From: an uncultured Caryophanales bacterium
GTDB lineage: Bacteria; Bacillota_I; Bacilli_A; RF39; UBA660
NCBI GenBank assembly: GCA_946534345.1
Contig: CAMNCL010000002.1
Coordinates: 1-64,000 of the forward strand
Direction of reading: 5' to 3'
DNA: 64,000 nucleotides
Position 1 is the stretch's first letter. The number at the start of each line of letters is the position of its first letter. The notes below the pieces were generated by a model. It saw only the letters and a list, made by a program, of their open reading frames with translations. It had not been told where the DNA came from and ran no database searches. Positions 44,015 to 53,653 of this stretch are shown piece by piece. Both the position numbers and the translations under genes were made by a program.

Positions 44015-45286
44015 ATGAAAAGTGTAGGTGTTTTAACTTTAGGTTGTAAGGTTAATACTTATGAATCTGAATATATAATTAATGAACTAAAAAAAGCAGG
44101 TTATGAAATTAAAGACTTTGATGATATATGTGATGTATATATTATTAATACTTGTACAGTTACAAATAGTAGTGATTCTAAATCAAAGAAAATGATTAGA
44201 CAAGCTATTAGAAGAAATTCTAATGCTTGTGTAGTCGCAATGGGATGCTTTATCGCAGCTAATCCTGATATAGATATTCCTGGTTTAGACATTATTTTAG
44301 GTAATAAAGATAAATCAAAAATAGTTAGTTTATTAGATGAATATTTTAATACTAAAGAGATTATTAGAGATCAATATAAAGGTCGTTTAAAAGAATTTGA
44401 AGATATGTATATAACTGATTTTCCAGGTCGTACACGTGCTTTTGTGAAGATTCAAGATGGATGTGATAACTTCTGTAGTTACTGTATTATTCCTTTTGTA
44501 CGTGGTAAATGTCGTAGTAAAGATGAATCTAAAGTAATTAGTGAAGTAACTGACCTAGTTTCTAATGGTTATAAAGAAATAGTTCTTACTGGAATTCATA
44601 CTGGAAGCTATGGAGTAGATCTTGATACTAGTTTTGCTGACTTATTAGAAAAATTAGTTAAAATAGATGGTCTTGATAGACTTAGAATTTCTTCAATAGA
44701 GACAACTGAATTAAATGAAGATGTATTAAATGTACTTCGTAATTCTAAAGTATTAGTAGATCACTTACATATACCAATACAAGCTGGTTCTAATGAAATA
44801 TTAAAAGCAATGAATAGAAAGTATGACTTAGATTATTTCTTTGCTAAAATAGCTGAAATTAGAGGTATTAGACCTAATATTAGTATTAGTACTGATGTAA
44901 TTGTAGGTTTTCCTGGAGAGACAGAAGAATTATTTGAAACTACAATTGATACTTGTAAGAAACTAGAGTTTTCTAAACTACATGTATTTCCATATAGTGA
45001 AAGACGTGGTACGGCATCTTCTCGTATGTCTAATAAGATTGAGAATGGAATAGTTAAAGAAAGAGCTAGAAGATTAATTGAAGTATCAACTGAATTAGAA
45101 AAGAATTACATGAATAAATTTATTGATAGTGAAGTAGAAGTATTAATAGAAGAGACTAAAGAGGGTTTCAGTTATGGACATACAGGTAATTTCTTATATG
45201 TTAAAATAAAAGGAGAATATCCTCATAATAGTTATAAAACTGTGCGTATAATAAATATAGAATACCCATATTGTATAGGAGAGTAG
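44015..45286 (+). CDS. mtaB: tRNA t6A37 methylthiotransferase MtaB
   Basis: 423 residues, radical-SAM methylthiotransferase that turns t6A37 into ms2t6A37 in tRNA for ANN codons. The start TLGCKVNTYESEYI, with Cys10, and further cysteines at INTCTVTN and AMGCF bind the auxiliary cluster. The radical SAM motif CDNFCSYC is at Cys150, 154 and 157. A TRAM-like C-terminal end follows. The TLGCKVNxYE start separates MtaB from MiaB and RimO. Four bases before recD2. Confidence 0.95.
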   Translation: MKSVGVLTLGCKVNTYESEYIINELKKAGYEIKDFDDICDVYIINTCTVTNSSDSKSKKMIRQAIRRNSNACVVAMGCFIAANPDIDIPGLDIILGNKDKSKIVSLLDEYFNTKEIIRDQYKGRLKEFEDMYITDFPGRTRAFVKIQDGCDNFCSYCIIPFVRGKCRSKDESKVISEVTDLVSNGYKEIVLTGIHTGSYGVDLDTSFADLLEKLVKIDGLDRLRISSIETTELNEDVLNVLRNSKVLVDHLHIPIQAGSNEILKAMNRKYDLDYFFAKIAEIRGIRPNISISTDVIVGFPGETEELFETTIDTCKKLEFSKLHVFPYSERRGTASSRMSNKIENGIVKERARRLIEVSTELEKNYMNKFIDSEVEVLIEETKEGFSYGHTGNFLYVKIKGEYPHNSYKTVRIINIEYPYCIGE

Positions 45287-45290
45287 ATAT

Positions 45291-47477
45291 ATGACTACTT
45301 ATATAAAAGGAACATATTCACGTAGTATTTATGAAAATAATACCGGTTATTATATCGGTATTTTTAGAGTGTCTGATACTAATGATGAAAAGCTAGCTGA
45401 TTATATAGGTAGAACAATTACTTTTACTGGTTATTTTCATGAACTTAATAATATGGATACATATATGTTTTATGGTAAACTTGTTCATCATCCAAAATAT
45501 GGAGAACAATTTCAAGTAGATAGTTATGAGAGGGTAAAACCAGAAGAAAAAGACTCAATTATAGAGTTTTTAACTAGTGGTTTATTTCCTGGAATTGGAG
45601 ATAAAAAGGCTAAAAATATTGTGGACGCTTTAGGAAAAGACACATTAAAAATAATTTTAGAAAATCCATCTAATTTAATATTAATACCTGGTATTACTCA
45701 AAAAAATATTAATATTTTACACGATAAATTAAAAGAATATGAATCTAGTTATGAAACAATAATGTATTTAAATGACTTAGGTTTTAATACAAAAGATGCG
45801 ATGCTTATTTATAATAAATATAAGAATAAAACTAAAGATGTTGTCGAAGATAACATTTATAAACTTATAGATGATATCTATGAAATGTATTTTAAAAAGA
45901 TTGATAGTATTGCCTTAAATAATGATGTATCTAAGGATGATCCAAATAGAGTAGAGGCTGCGATTATCTATATTATGAATGAAGTAAGTAATACTTATGG
46001 ACATAGTTATTATTATAAAGAAGAAATATTAATGTATTTACCTAGAGTATTAGGTATAGAAGTAACTGAAGTTGATAGTTATTTAAATGCTCTAGAAAGA
46101 GATTTAAAAATAATAGTAAAGAATGATAAATATTATTTAAAAGAAATGTATGAAGCAGAATGTTTAATAGTTAAAAGATTTAGATTATTAAATAGTAATA
46201 AAGGTATTACTAGTAAAAAGATAGATGATACAATTAATGGAATAGAAAGTTTCTTTGAGATTAAATACAATGTTCATCAAAGAGAGGCTATTAAGAAGAG
46301 TTATGAAAAAGACTTCTTAATTATTACAGGAGGTCCTGGTACTGGTAAAACTACTATTATGCGAGGAATTATAGAATTATATCGTATGATGAATAAATTA
46401 AGCTATGATAAGTTAAGTGAGAAGATTGCTTTACTTGCTCCTACTGGAAGGGCAGCTAAAAGAATAACTGAATCTACTTTAGTTAGAGCTAGTACTATTC
46501 ATAGATTTTTAAAATGGCAGAAAGAATCTAATACATTTCAAGTAAATGAATATAATAAGAGTAAAGTAGAATTTGTCATTTTAGATGAATCTAGTATGGT
46601 AGATACTTATTTAATGGCGAGTTTACTTAAAGGAATATCTGCGAATTGTAAGATAGTTTTAATTGGAGATGATCATCAATTACCTAGTGTAGGGCCTGGT
46701 AATGTCTTACATGATTTAATTGATTCTAAGTGTCTAGATGTAGTAGAATTAACTGAATTATATCGTCAGGGACATGATTCTAATATAATAAGTTTGGCTT
46801 ATGACATTAGAAATAGTAATATTAGTAAAGATATCTTTAATGTTGATGAAGATCTTACATTTATAGAGTGTAGTGATGATGAAGTAATTCCTAATATTAG
46901 TGAAATATGTAATACTTATTTAGATTTAAATTATCATAATTTTCAAATATTAGCTCCTATGTATAAAGGATTAAACGGAATAGATGCGATTAATAAAGAA
47001 GTACAGGGTATTTTTAATCCTAAGAGTAATAAAAAAGCATCTAAAGATATTGGAGGAGAATTACTTCGTGAAGGAGATAAAGTAATTCAACTAACTAATA
47101 TGCCTGATGATAATGTATATAATGGAGATATAGGTTTAGTTAATAGAATAGTATCTACGCCTAGAAGTGAAATATACTTAGATTTTGATGGTAATATAGT
47201 TAAATATACACCAAGTAATTATAATAATTTTAGATTAGCCTATGCAATTAGTATTCATAAATCTCAAGGATCTGAATTTGATGTAGTAGTAATTCCAATA
47301 GTAAAGGGATATCATAAGATGTTATATCAAAAACTTATTTATACCGCAGTTACTCGTGCTAAAAAGAAATTATATTTAATTGGTGACTTTAAAGCACTTG
47401 ATTTTGCATCTCGTAATATTGATACTGATACTAGAAGAACTACTATTAAAGATTATTTGATAAATGGAATAGAATAG
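45291..47477 (+). CDS. recD2: RecD2-type ATP-dependent DNA helicase
   Basis: 728 residues. N-terminal OB-like region and helix-hairpin-helix repeats (about 85-160, with LFPGIGDKKAKNIVDALG and IPGITQKNINIL), a winged region, then SF1B helicase domains: Walker A GGPGTGKTT near 347-355, LDESSMVD near 430, GDDHQLPSVGPG near 460, and the terminal SIHKSQGSEFD and YTAVTRAKKKL. The long N-terminus marks RecD2 (found outside RecBCD), a 5'-3' helicase for repair and replication-fork integrity. Co-transcribed with mtaB. Confidence 0.95.
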   Translation: MTTYIKGTYSRSIYENNTGYYIGIFRVSDTNDEKLADYIGRTITFTGYFHELNNMDTYMFYGKLVHHPKYGEQFQVDSYERVKPEEKDSIIEFLTSGLFPGIGDKKAKNIVDALGKDTLKIILENPSNLILIPGITQKNINILHDKLKEYESSYETIMYLNDLGFNTKDAMLIYNKYKNKTKDVVEDNIYKLIDDIYEMYFKKIDSIALNNDVSKDDPNRVEAAIIYIMNEVSNTYGHSYYYKEEILMYLPRVLGIEVTEVDSYLNALERDLKIIVKNDKYYLKEMYEAECLIVKRFRLLNSNKGITSKKIDDTINGIESFFEIKYNVHQREAIKKSYEKDFLIITGGPGTGKTTIMRGIIELYRMMNKLSYDKLSEKIALLAPTGRAAKRITESTLVRASTIHRFLKWQKESNTFQVNEYNKSKVEFVILDESSMVDTYLMASLLKGISANCKIVLIGDDHQLPSVGPGNVLHDLIDSKCLDVVELTELYRQGHDSNIISLAYDIRNSNISKDIFNVDEDLTFIECSDDEVIPNISEICNTYLDLNYHNFQILAPMYKGLNGIDAINKEVQGIFNPKSNKKASKDIGGELLREGDKVIQLTNMPDDNVYNGDIGLVNRIVSTPRSEIYLDFDGNIVKYTPSNYNNFRLAYAISIHKSQGSEFDVVVIPIVKGYHKMLYQKLIYTAVTRAKKKLYLIGDFKALDFASRNIDTDTRRTTIKDYLINGIE

Positions 47478-47524
47478 ATTTTTAAATATTTTTATAGTAT
47501 AATTACAATGTTTGGAGTGATAGA

Positions 47525-48277
47525 ATGATTACAATTAAAAGTGAAAGAGAATTAGATTTAATGCGTCATGCAGGTATGTTAGTATCTAAGATGCATCAAT
47601 TTATTAAACCATATATAAAAGCAGGTATTACTACAAAAGAATTAGATAAATTATGTGAGCAATTTATTCTTGATAATGATGCAACTCCTACTGAAAAGGG
47701 TTATGAAGGATATCCTGCAAGTATTTGTGCTAGTGTTAATGATACAGTAGTTCATGGTATACCTAATAACTATAAATTAAAAGATGGAGATATTATCACC
47801 ATAGATGTCGTTATTGGTTATAAAGGTTATCAAGGAGATGCTGCTTGGACCTATGCTGTAGGAGAGATTGATGATGATAAGAAGTATTTGATGGAACACA
47901 CTGAAAAAGCTCTATATGAAGGTGTTAAGATGGTTAAACCAGGTAATAGAATAGGTGATATATCAGCTGCAGTACAAGAATATGCAGAGAGCCATAACTT
48001 AGGTGTTGTTCGTGAATTATGTGGTCATGGTATTGGTCGTGAAATGCATGAAGATCCAGAAGTACCTAATTTTGGTACAAAAAATACTGGTCCAAGATTA
48101 AAACCAGGAATGGTTATCTGTATCGAACCAATGCTTACATTCGGCAAAAGATATGTCTATCAAGAAGATGATGGTTGGACAGTAAATACTGAAGACGGAG
48201 AACCAGCTGCTCACTATGAACATACTGTCTTAGTAACAGAAGATGGTTATGAAATATTTACTCCTAGATTAGATTAA
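47525..48277 (+). CDS. map: Methionine aminopeptidase, type I
   Basis: 250 residues. The metal ligands of the pita-bread fold are in place: Asp in ITIDVVIGYKG, Asp in GDAAWTY, His in GHGIGREMHE, Glu in CIEPML and Glu in the C-terminal EHTVLVTEDG. It removes the initiator Met during translation. No extra N-terminal zinc domain. GGAGTGAT ribosome site. Terminator follows. Confidence 0.97.
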   Translation: MITIKSERELDLMRHAGMLVSKMHQFIKPYIKAGITTKELDKLCEQFILDNDATPTEKGYEGYPASICASVNDTVVHGIPNNYKLKDGDIITIDVVIGYKGYQGDAAWTYAVGEIDDDKKYLMEHTEKALYEGVKMVKPGNRIGDISAAVQEYAESHNLGVVRELCGHGIGREMHEDPEVPNFGTKNTGPRLKPGMVICIEPMLTFGKRYVYQEDDGWTVNTEDGEPAAHYEHTVLVTEDGYEIFTPRLD

Positions 48278-48307
48278 CGTAAACTACATGTAGTTTTACG
48301 TTTTTTT
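48277..48307 (+). terminator. Terminator
   Basis: CGTAAACTA, CATG loop, TAGTTTTACG (one bulge), then seven T. Confidence 0.82.
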
Positions 48308-48356
48308 GTTTATATTAATTGTAATTTATTGTATATTTATAATAGTAGGTGATTGT

Positions 48357-49811
48357 ATGGCAAAGAAAAGTGTTTTATTTTTAATTAATGGTTTAGGTAT
48401 TGAAAAAGCAGGAAGTTATAGTATATCTATAGATCAATGTATGCCTAATTTATCTAAAATTAAAGAGACTAGTTATTTTACTACTGCTATTACTAATTCA
48501 TTAGAATATCGTAGTGCTTATCAACAATTCTTTTTAGGAGATACATATAAGACAGAAATTAATTATATTAAAGAAAAAGTAATTAATGAACAATTAAAAG
48601 GTAATCCTACTTATCAAAGTCTTCAAGAAAGTGTTGCTGGAGAAGGTAAATTACATATATTCGTAGAACCTACTAATAATCAAGTAGTAGAATTAATTAA
48701 TACTTTAGTTAGTACTTTAACTCTACCTGAAAAGAAAGAAGTATATTTACACTTACTGTTATCACAACTAACAGTAAATGAATATAATAAATTAATAAAT
48801 ATAGTTAATTACATTAAATATCATATTAATAGTCATATAACAGTAGGGTTTATTATTGGAAAAGATTATTATCCTGAAGAGTTAACAAAAGAACAAATGG
48901 ATGTTGCTAAAAAGCTATTATTCTTCTGTTCTGCAGAAAGATGGATAGATACTGATAAGAAACTATTATCTCTTCAAGAATCTAATATTAGACCATGTGT
49001 AGCTCCTGGTTTTTGCGCAACTAATGATTGTTTTATTGCTAATAATGATACTATAATGTTCTTTAACACTAGAAGAGATGATTATGATAAGTTTATAAAT
49101 GCAATTCTAAGTAATGCTAATGAAGCTCTTAAAACTGATTCATATAATTTACCAATGTATTCACTTATTAAACTAAATTCAAAGCACAATATACCATCAT
49201 TTATTGATAATGTTGTTTATGATAGTAGTTTAGCTCTATTATTAGAAAAGGCTGATAAAGAGGCTTTAATAGTTACTGATGAAAAGAATATAAGTTTAGT
49301 TAATTTCTTAGCTAATGGATTAAATAATGTTAATAATCCAGCTATTCAATTCATGAAATTAAATGATACATATTATAATGATTTAAATAATATTACTGGT
49401 TTAATTGATAATTCTATTTATGATTTAATAATCTTTGATTATCACTTAGATGTATCTAGAACTGTTAATGATTTAAAAGCTCAATTATCAAAAATAGATA
49501 TTGTCTTAGGAAATGTAGGAAGTGTATGTGTTAATAAACATTCATTATTTATTACATCTTTATATGGTATTAAGAAGACCCTACCTCTAGCAGATTATAA
49601 TACTGAAATGGTCACAATAGATTATGAAATGCAAATACCAATATTCTTCTTTGATTATTCATATCCTAGAAGTAAATATAGATTATTCCCAGGAGAAACA
49701 AATGATATTTTAAATTCTGCAGTTAGATGTATTTATAATGATCAATCTATTTATACATTAGTAAGATCTAAAGATTTAATAAATAACTTATTATCAGTAT
49801 TCAAAAAATAA
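48357..49811 (+). CDS. Degenerate alkaline-phosphatase/iPGM-superfamily-like protein
   Basis: 484 residues. The start KKSVLFLINGLGIEKAGSYS followed by CMPNLSKIKETSY, and the later VAPGFCATN, resemble the first metal motif and early strands of the alkaline phosphatase superfamily (independent phosphoglycerate mutase, phosphopentomutase). However, the first metal-binding Asp is replaced by Asn (INGLG in place of the usual DGxG), and the C-terminal DxxDxxxH/GHxxxxD motifs are not clear (IIFDYHLDVS near 358 is the best candidate). Probably not a functional phosphomutase; it may be a pseudoenzyme. Start 48357 follows TAGGTGATT. Confidence 0.55.
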   Translation: MAKKSVLFLINGLGIEKAGSYSISIDQCMPNLSKIKETSYFTTAITNSLEYRSAYQQFFLGDTYKTEINYIKEKVINEQLKGNPTYQSLQESVAGEGKLHIFVEPTNNQVVELINTLVSTLTLPEKKEVYLHLLLSQLTVNEYNKLINIVNYIKYHINSHITVGFIIGKDYYPEELTKEQMDVAKKLLFFCSAERWIDTDKKLLSLQESNIRPCVAPGFCATNDCFIANNDTIMFFNTRRDDYDKFINAILSNANEALKTDSYNLPMYSLIKLNSKHNIPSFIDNVVYDSSLALLLEKADKEALIVTDEKNISLVNFLANGLNNVNNPAIQFMKLNDTYYNDLNNITGLIDNSIYDLIIFDYHLDVSRTVNDLKAQLSKIDIVLGNVGSVCVNKHSLFITSLYGIKKTLPLADYNTEMVTIDYEMQIPIFFFDYSYPRSKYRLFPGETNDILNSAVRCIYNDQSIYTLVRSKDLINNLLSVFKK

Positions 49812-49836
49812 AAGACTCTATTTAAGAGCCTTTTTT
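49808..49836. terminator. Weak terminator between convergent genes
   Basis: AAAAGACTCT, loop ATTTA, AGAGCCTTTT with one mismatch and T/A runs on both sides; serves the plus-strand gene and the minus-strand gene at 49818. Confidence 0.5.
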
Positions 49837-50783
49837 AATACTTTTTTTACTTTAGGTAAAGCTAAACTATAATGATCAGAATTACTTTCAAATAATATAT
49901 ATAAAGATTTATCTTTGTAGAATAATCCTTCAGCCATAGGAGGTATTTTTTCATTCTTAATCATATTATCTTTAGTAAAGTGATAAAAAGGTATCTGTTT
50001 TCCTTTGAATGTATAGAAGTCTGTAGCTTTTTCTTTAAAGATATTCTTATAAGTAGTTAAATTAGAGTTAACTAGATAAGTAAATGATCTAGTAAATACT
50101 ACTTGTTTATTATCAGTCATTGTCATACCTTGAACCATTTTAGGCAATGATACAACCAATTCTGGATTATTATAATTTAATTCTTCATAACCACTATATT
50201 TAAATAATAATGGAGTATCATTAGGTACTTTATAGAATGGATTTAAGAAGAAATCACCAATCCATAGATTTAATTCTTCATCACAATAACAGAAGTCTCC
50301 TCTAATAGGTAATTTAGTTTTATGATAACTTTGTATATATTTATCTTTAGTAGTAAGTATTTCTTCTAAAGAATATTCATTAACTTGATAGTCACTAGTT
50401 ATCCATACATTATTTCCATTAGTTGCGATTCCTCCAACATGTAAATGATTATCTTTACCATCAAAATCTTTTAATTTTAATTCTTTAATTAATTTATTTG
50501 TTTTTAAATCAGTTACATATAACATACTAACTTTACCTTTAGCATTATAAGAAGTTTGTAATACAACATTTCTTTCTTTAGCATAAGCCATTCCTTGAGG
50601 AACATAACCATTCTTATTACCAGGTATAGTAAAAGTACTTTGATAATTACTTTTCTTTATTAAATAAGATAGATTTAATCGCATATAGTTAAGAATAAAT
50701 ATAAGTAAAATACTACCTAAAAATATTCCTAATCCTAATAGTATTTTTTGATATAATTGTAGTTTCTTTCTTTTCCTCTTCAT
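49818..50783 (-). CDS. Membrane-anchored beta-propeller-like protein
   Basis: 321 residues on the minus strand. Basic N-terminus (MKRKRKKLQLYQK), one transmembrane helix (about 15-37, ILLGLGIFLGSILLIFIL), then an extracellular domain of repeated beta-rich segments of about 40-50 residues (VPQGMAYAKERNVVLQTSY, HVGGIATNGNNVWITSDY, MVQGMTMTDNKQVVFTRS, PPMAEGLFYKDKSLYILFES). These repeats look like propeller blades; family not named. Start 50783 follows GGTGAGAAT. Directly downstream of the TetR gene on the same strand, so the two probably form an operon, and this protein may belong to the export system opposite. Confidence 0.65.
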   Translation of the reverse strand: MKRKRKKLQLYQKILLGLGIFLGSILLIFILNYMRLNLSYLIKKSNYQSTFTIPGNKNGYVPQGMAYAKERNVVLQTSYNAKGKVSMLYVTDLKTNKLIKELKLKDFDGKDNHLHVGGIATNGNNVWITSDYQVNEYSLEEILTTKDKYIQSYHKTKLPIRGDFCYCDEELNLWIGDFFLNPFYKVPNDTPLLFKYSGYEELNYNNPELVVSLPKMVQGMTMTDNKQVVFTRSFTYLVNSNLTTYKNIFKEKATDFYTFKGKQIPFYHFTKDNMIKNEKIPPMAEGLFYKDKSLYILFESNSDHYSLALPKVKKVLKKALK

Positions 50784-50822
50784 ATTCTCACCATATTTAT
50801 CATAACATAAAAAAAGAACCAA

Positions 50823-51413
50823 TTAAATAGCTTTTGGTTCTAAATAATCTATTTCTGGTAATAGTTCTTCTAAATAGTTAATTAATTTTTCAGGATTAAA
50901 TTCTTTTGAATCCTTAATAGCTTCAGTACATATTTTAGTAACACCACTTACATAGAATAGAGCAATTACTTCAACTGGGATATCTGATTTATTTATATAG
51001 TTTTCTTTTAGTCTCTTGGTTACTGCTTCTAGGGAAGCATCAAACATCATATCAAATGCAATTGAATTATTGTTCTTTTTGACAATTGCGATAGATGAGT
51101 AGACATTTAAATTCTTTTCAAAATATTCTAATAATAGTTTTAATAGTTCAATATAATATTCTTTAATAGAATTAGCTTCTATTTGAACATCTATATGTTC
51201 AACTAAATCATTTTTTAAATCTTCTATTAACGAAGCAAGTAATTCATATTTATCATTAAAATGATCATAGAATGTTGATCTATTAATCATGGATGTACTA
51301 CAAATATCTATTACTTTTATCTCTTCAAATGTTTTTTCTTCCATTAATTGTAATAGAGAACGATATAGGTTAGCTTTAGTTTTACGAATACGTAAATCTT
51401 CTTTTTTCTTCAT
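50823..51413 (-). CDS. TetR family transcriptional regulator
   Basis: 196 residues. The N-terminal helix-turn-helix is recognised from RIRKTKANLYRSLLQLM, EEIKVIDICSTSMINRSTFYDHF and ND-KYELL (about residues 7-60). The C-terminal part (70-196) is the ligand-binding/dimer domain (TetR_C-like). Divergent from the MMPL transporter gene; the space between holds tandem palindromes (see 51444). Probably represses the exporter until a hydrophobic or cationic ligand binds. Start follows AGGTGAT. Confidence 0.9.
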   Translation of the reverse strand: MKKKEDLRIRKTKANLYRSLLQLMEEKTFEEIKVIDICSTSMINRSTFYDHFNDKYELLASLIEDLKNDLVEHIDVQIEANSIKEYYIELLKLLLEYFEKNLNVYSSIAIVKKNNNSIAFDMMFDASLEAVTKRLKENYINKSDIPVEVIALFYVSGVTKICTEAIKDSKEFNPEKLINYLEELLPEIDYLEPKAI

Positions 51414-51443
51414 AATATCACCTGAGTTCATTATATCTTAATA

Positions 51444-51476
51444 AACTACATTTGTAAAGATAAACTACATATGTAG
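51444..51476 (+). promoter_or_regulatory. TetR operator candidate
   Basis: Two direct copies of AACTACATwTGTA, at 51446-51457 (CTACATTTGTAA) and 51465-51476 (CTACATATGTAG, a perfect palindrome), 19 bp apart centre to centre. A third, weaker copy (TTACATTTGTTG) is at 51498-51509. They lie between the divergent TetR gene and MMPL gene, where the regulator would be expected to bind. Confidence 0.55.
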
Positions 51477-51588
51477 GGAAAATGTAAAACAAAATAATTA
51501 CATTTGTTGGTTATCATACACAATGTTGAAATGTTTACTTTTATTTATTTTTGAAATGATTATCATATATTATGCAAGGAGTGATAGA

Positions 51589-53652
51589 ATGAAGAAGTTT
51601 TCTAAGTTTATTTCTAATCATAATATATTAATTCTAATAGTTAGTATATTATTATTAATACCATCGATATATTTTTATCTTAATACTAGAATTAATTATG
51701 ATATATTAGTATACCTTCCGGAAAAGATTGATACTATTAAAGGTCAAAATATTTTAGCAAATGACTTTGGATTAGGAAGTTATGCTTATGTAATGATTGA
51801 TACTAAGGATGAATATAAGTTATCTAAGATGGAAGATAATATTAGAGACATCAAAGGAGTAAATGAAGTTATTAGTATCTATGATTTGATTGGTACTACT
51901 ATACCTAAAGATATGTTACCTGATAAAGTAATAGATAAATTATATGATGATAATACAACCATTATGATGGTTACTTTTAAGAAGAATACATCAGATGATG
52001 AAACAATTGAAGCAGTAAGAAGCTTAAGAGAAGAAGTAGGGGATGCTTCAAGAGTTAGTAGTATGACTTCTATGGTTATTGATACTATGGACTTGTCTGA
52101 TAGTGAAATGCTTACTTATATTGTAATTGCAGTAATACTTTGTTTAATAGTTTTAACTTTTGCGACTGATTCTTATATAATTCCTGGATTATTACTATTA
52201 AATATAGGAATGGCTATTGTCTACAATATGGGTACTAATATTTTCTTTGGACAAATCAGTTATATTACTAAGGCAATAGTTGCGGTATTACAACTTGGAG
52301 TAACAACAGACTTTTCGATATTCTTATATCATAAATATATGATGGCTAAAGGAAAGATGAAAGATAAGAAAGAAGCAATGGCTAGTGCTATTAAAGATAC
52401 ATTTCAGTCAGTTATTGGTTCTTCATTAACTACTTTTGTAGGTTTCTTAGCTTTGTGTACTATGGATCTTACTCTAGGTACTGATATAGGTTTAGTTATG
52501 TCTAAAGGTGTATTATTTGGATTAATCTGTGTTATGACAGTTTTTCCAGCACTTTTACTTACATTTGATAATTTAATTGAAAAGACAGAACATAAGAAAT
52601 TATTTCCTGAGTTTAAGAAAATTCAAGAGTTCTCGCTTAAGTTTTATAAGATATTATTTGTAGTATTTATTCTTCTTATGATACCAGCTTATATTGGAAA
52701 TAAGAGTTATGATGTCTATTATAAATTAGATGATTCTCTACCTAGTGATTTACCATTTCATGTAGCTAATTCAGAACTTGCTAATAGGTTTGGTATTAAG
52801 TCAGCTGAAATTGCGATTATAAATAAGAACATAAAACAATCTAGGGTAGAAGAATTAGTTGATGAATTAAAAGATGTCAAAGGAATAGATATGGTTTTAG
52901 CTCCTAATACATTAGTAAGTGAAGATGTAAAAGATTTACTTCCAAAAGAAGCGTTGGATATAATAGATAATGATAAATATCAATTGATTATAATGAATTC
53001 AAATTATGAAATAGCTAGTACTAAATTGAATAAACAAGTAGTACAAGTAGAAGATATTATTAAGAAATACGATAGTAAAGGTATAGTTGCCGGTGAAGGA
53101 GCTTTAATGAAAGACTTGGTAACTATAGCTGATCATGATTTCCATATGGTTAATTACACATCAATTGCTGTTATATTTATTGTTATGTTACTAGTACTAA
53201 AGTCAATAGGATTGCCAATAGTATTAATTATAGCGATTGAGTTTGCAATATTTGCGAATATGGCTTGTGCCTATTTTACAGGTACAAAATTACCATTTGT
53301 TGCGAGTATCGTAGTTGGAACTATTCAGTTAGGAGCTACAATAGATTATGCAATTCTAATGTCTACTAAATATTTAGAAGAAAGACATAATAAGAAACGT
53401 GAAAAACATAAAGCAATGGAAAAGACATTAAAAAATACAGTTCCATCAATTATAACGTCAGCCTTATGTTTCTTCGCGGCTACTATTGGAGTAGGTCTAT
53501 ATACAAAGATCGATATGATAGGTTCTATTTGTAACTTATTAGCTAGAGGTTCAATTATAAGTATGTTAGTAGTAATTCTAGTTCTACCAGCACTACTTAT
53601 GATATTTGATAAATTTATTATGAAAACAACTCGTTTTAAGGAGGGTAAATAA
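51589..53652 (+). CDS. MMPL-family RND-type transporter
   Basis: 687 residues. Twelve transmembrane helices in two halves (first near 18, five grouped at about 180-350; second half near 370, five at about 520-680) with two extracellular domains, as in MMPL/SSD exporters. LQLGVTTDFSIFLYHKY and IQLGATIDYAILMSTKY are the repeat-related motif with the buried Asp thought to carry protons. Gram-positive relatives export lipids or toxic compounds. Start 51589 has AAGGAGTGAT. Operon with the heptad-repeat protein at 53654 and controlled by the divergent TetR. Confidence 0.9.
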   Translation: MKKFSKFISNHNILILIVSILLLIPSIYFYLNTRINYDILVYLPEKIDTIKGQNILANDFGLGSYAYVMIDTKDEYKLSKMEDNIRDIKGVNEVISIYDLIGTTIPKDMLPDKVIDKLYDDNTTIMMVTFKKNTSDDETIEAVRSLREEVGDASRVSSMTSMVIDTMDLSDSEMLTYIVIAVILCLIVLTFATDSYIIPGLLLLNIGMAIVYNMGTNIFFGQISYITKAIVAVLQLGVTTDFSIFLYHKYMMAKGKMKDKKEAMASAIKDTFQSVIGSSLTTFVGFLALCTMDLTLGTDIGLVMSKGVLFGLICVMTVFPALLLTFDNLIEKTEHKKLFPEFKKIQEFSLKFYKILFVVFILLMIPAYIGNKSYDVYYKLDDSLPSDLPFHVANSELANRFGIKSAEIAIINKNIKQSRVEELVDELKDVKGIDMVLAPNTLVSEDVKDLLPKEALDIIDNDKYQLIIMNSNYEIASTKLNKQVVQVEDIIKKYDSKGIVAGEGALMKDLVTIADHDFHMVNYTSIAVIFIVMLLVLKSIGLPIVLIIAIEFAIFANMACAYFTGTKLPFVASIVVGTIQLGATIDYAILMSTKYLEERHNKKREKHKAMEKTLKNTVPSIITSALCFFAATIGVGLYTKIDMIGSICNLLARGSIISMLVVILVLPALLMIFDKFIMKTTRFKEGK

Positions 53653-53653
53653 T

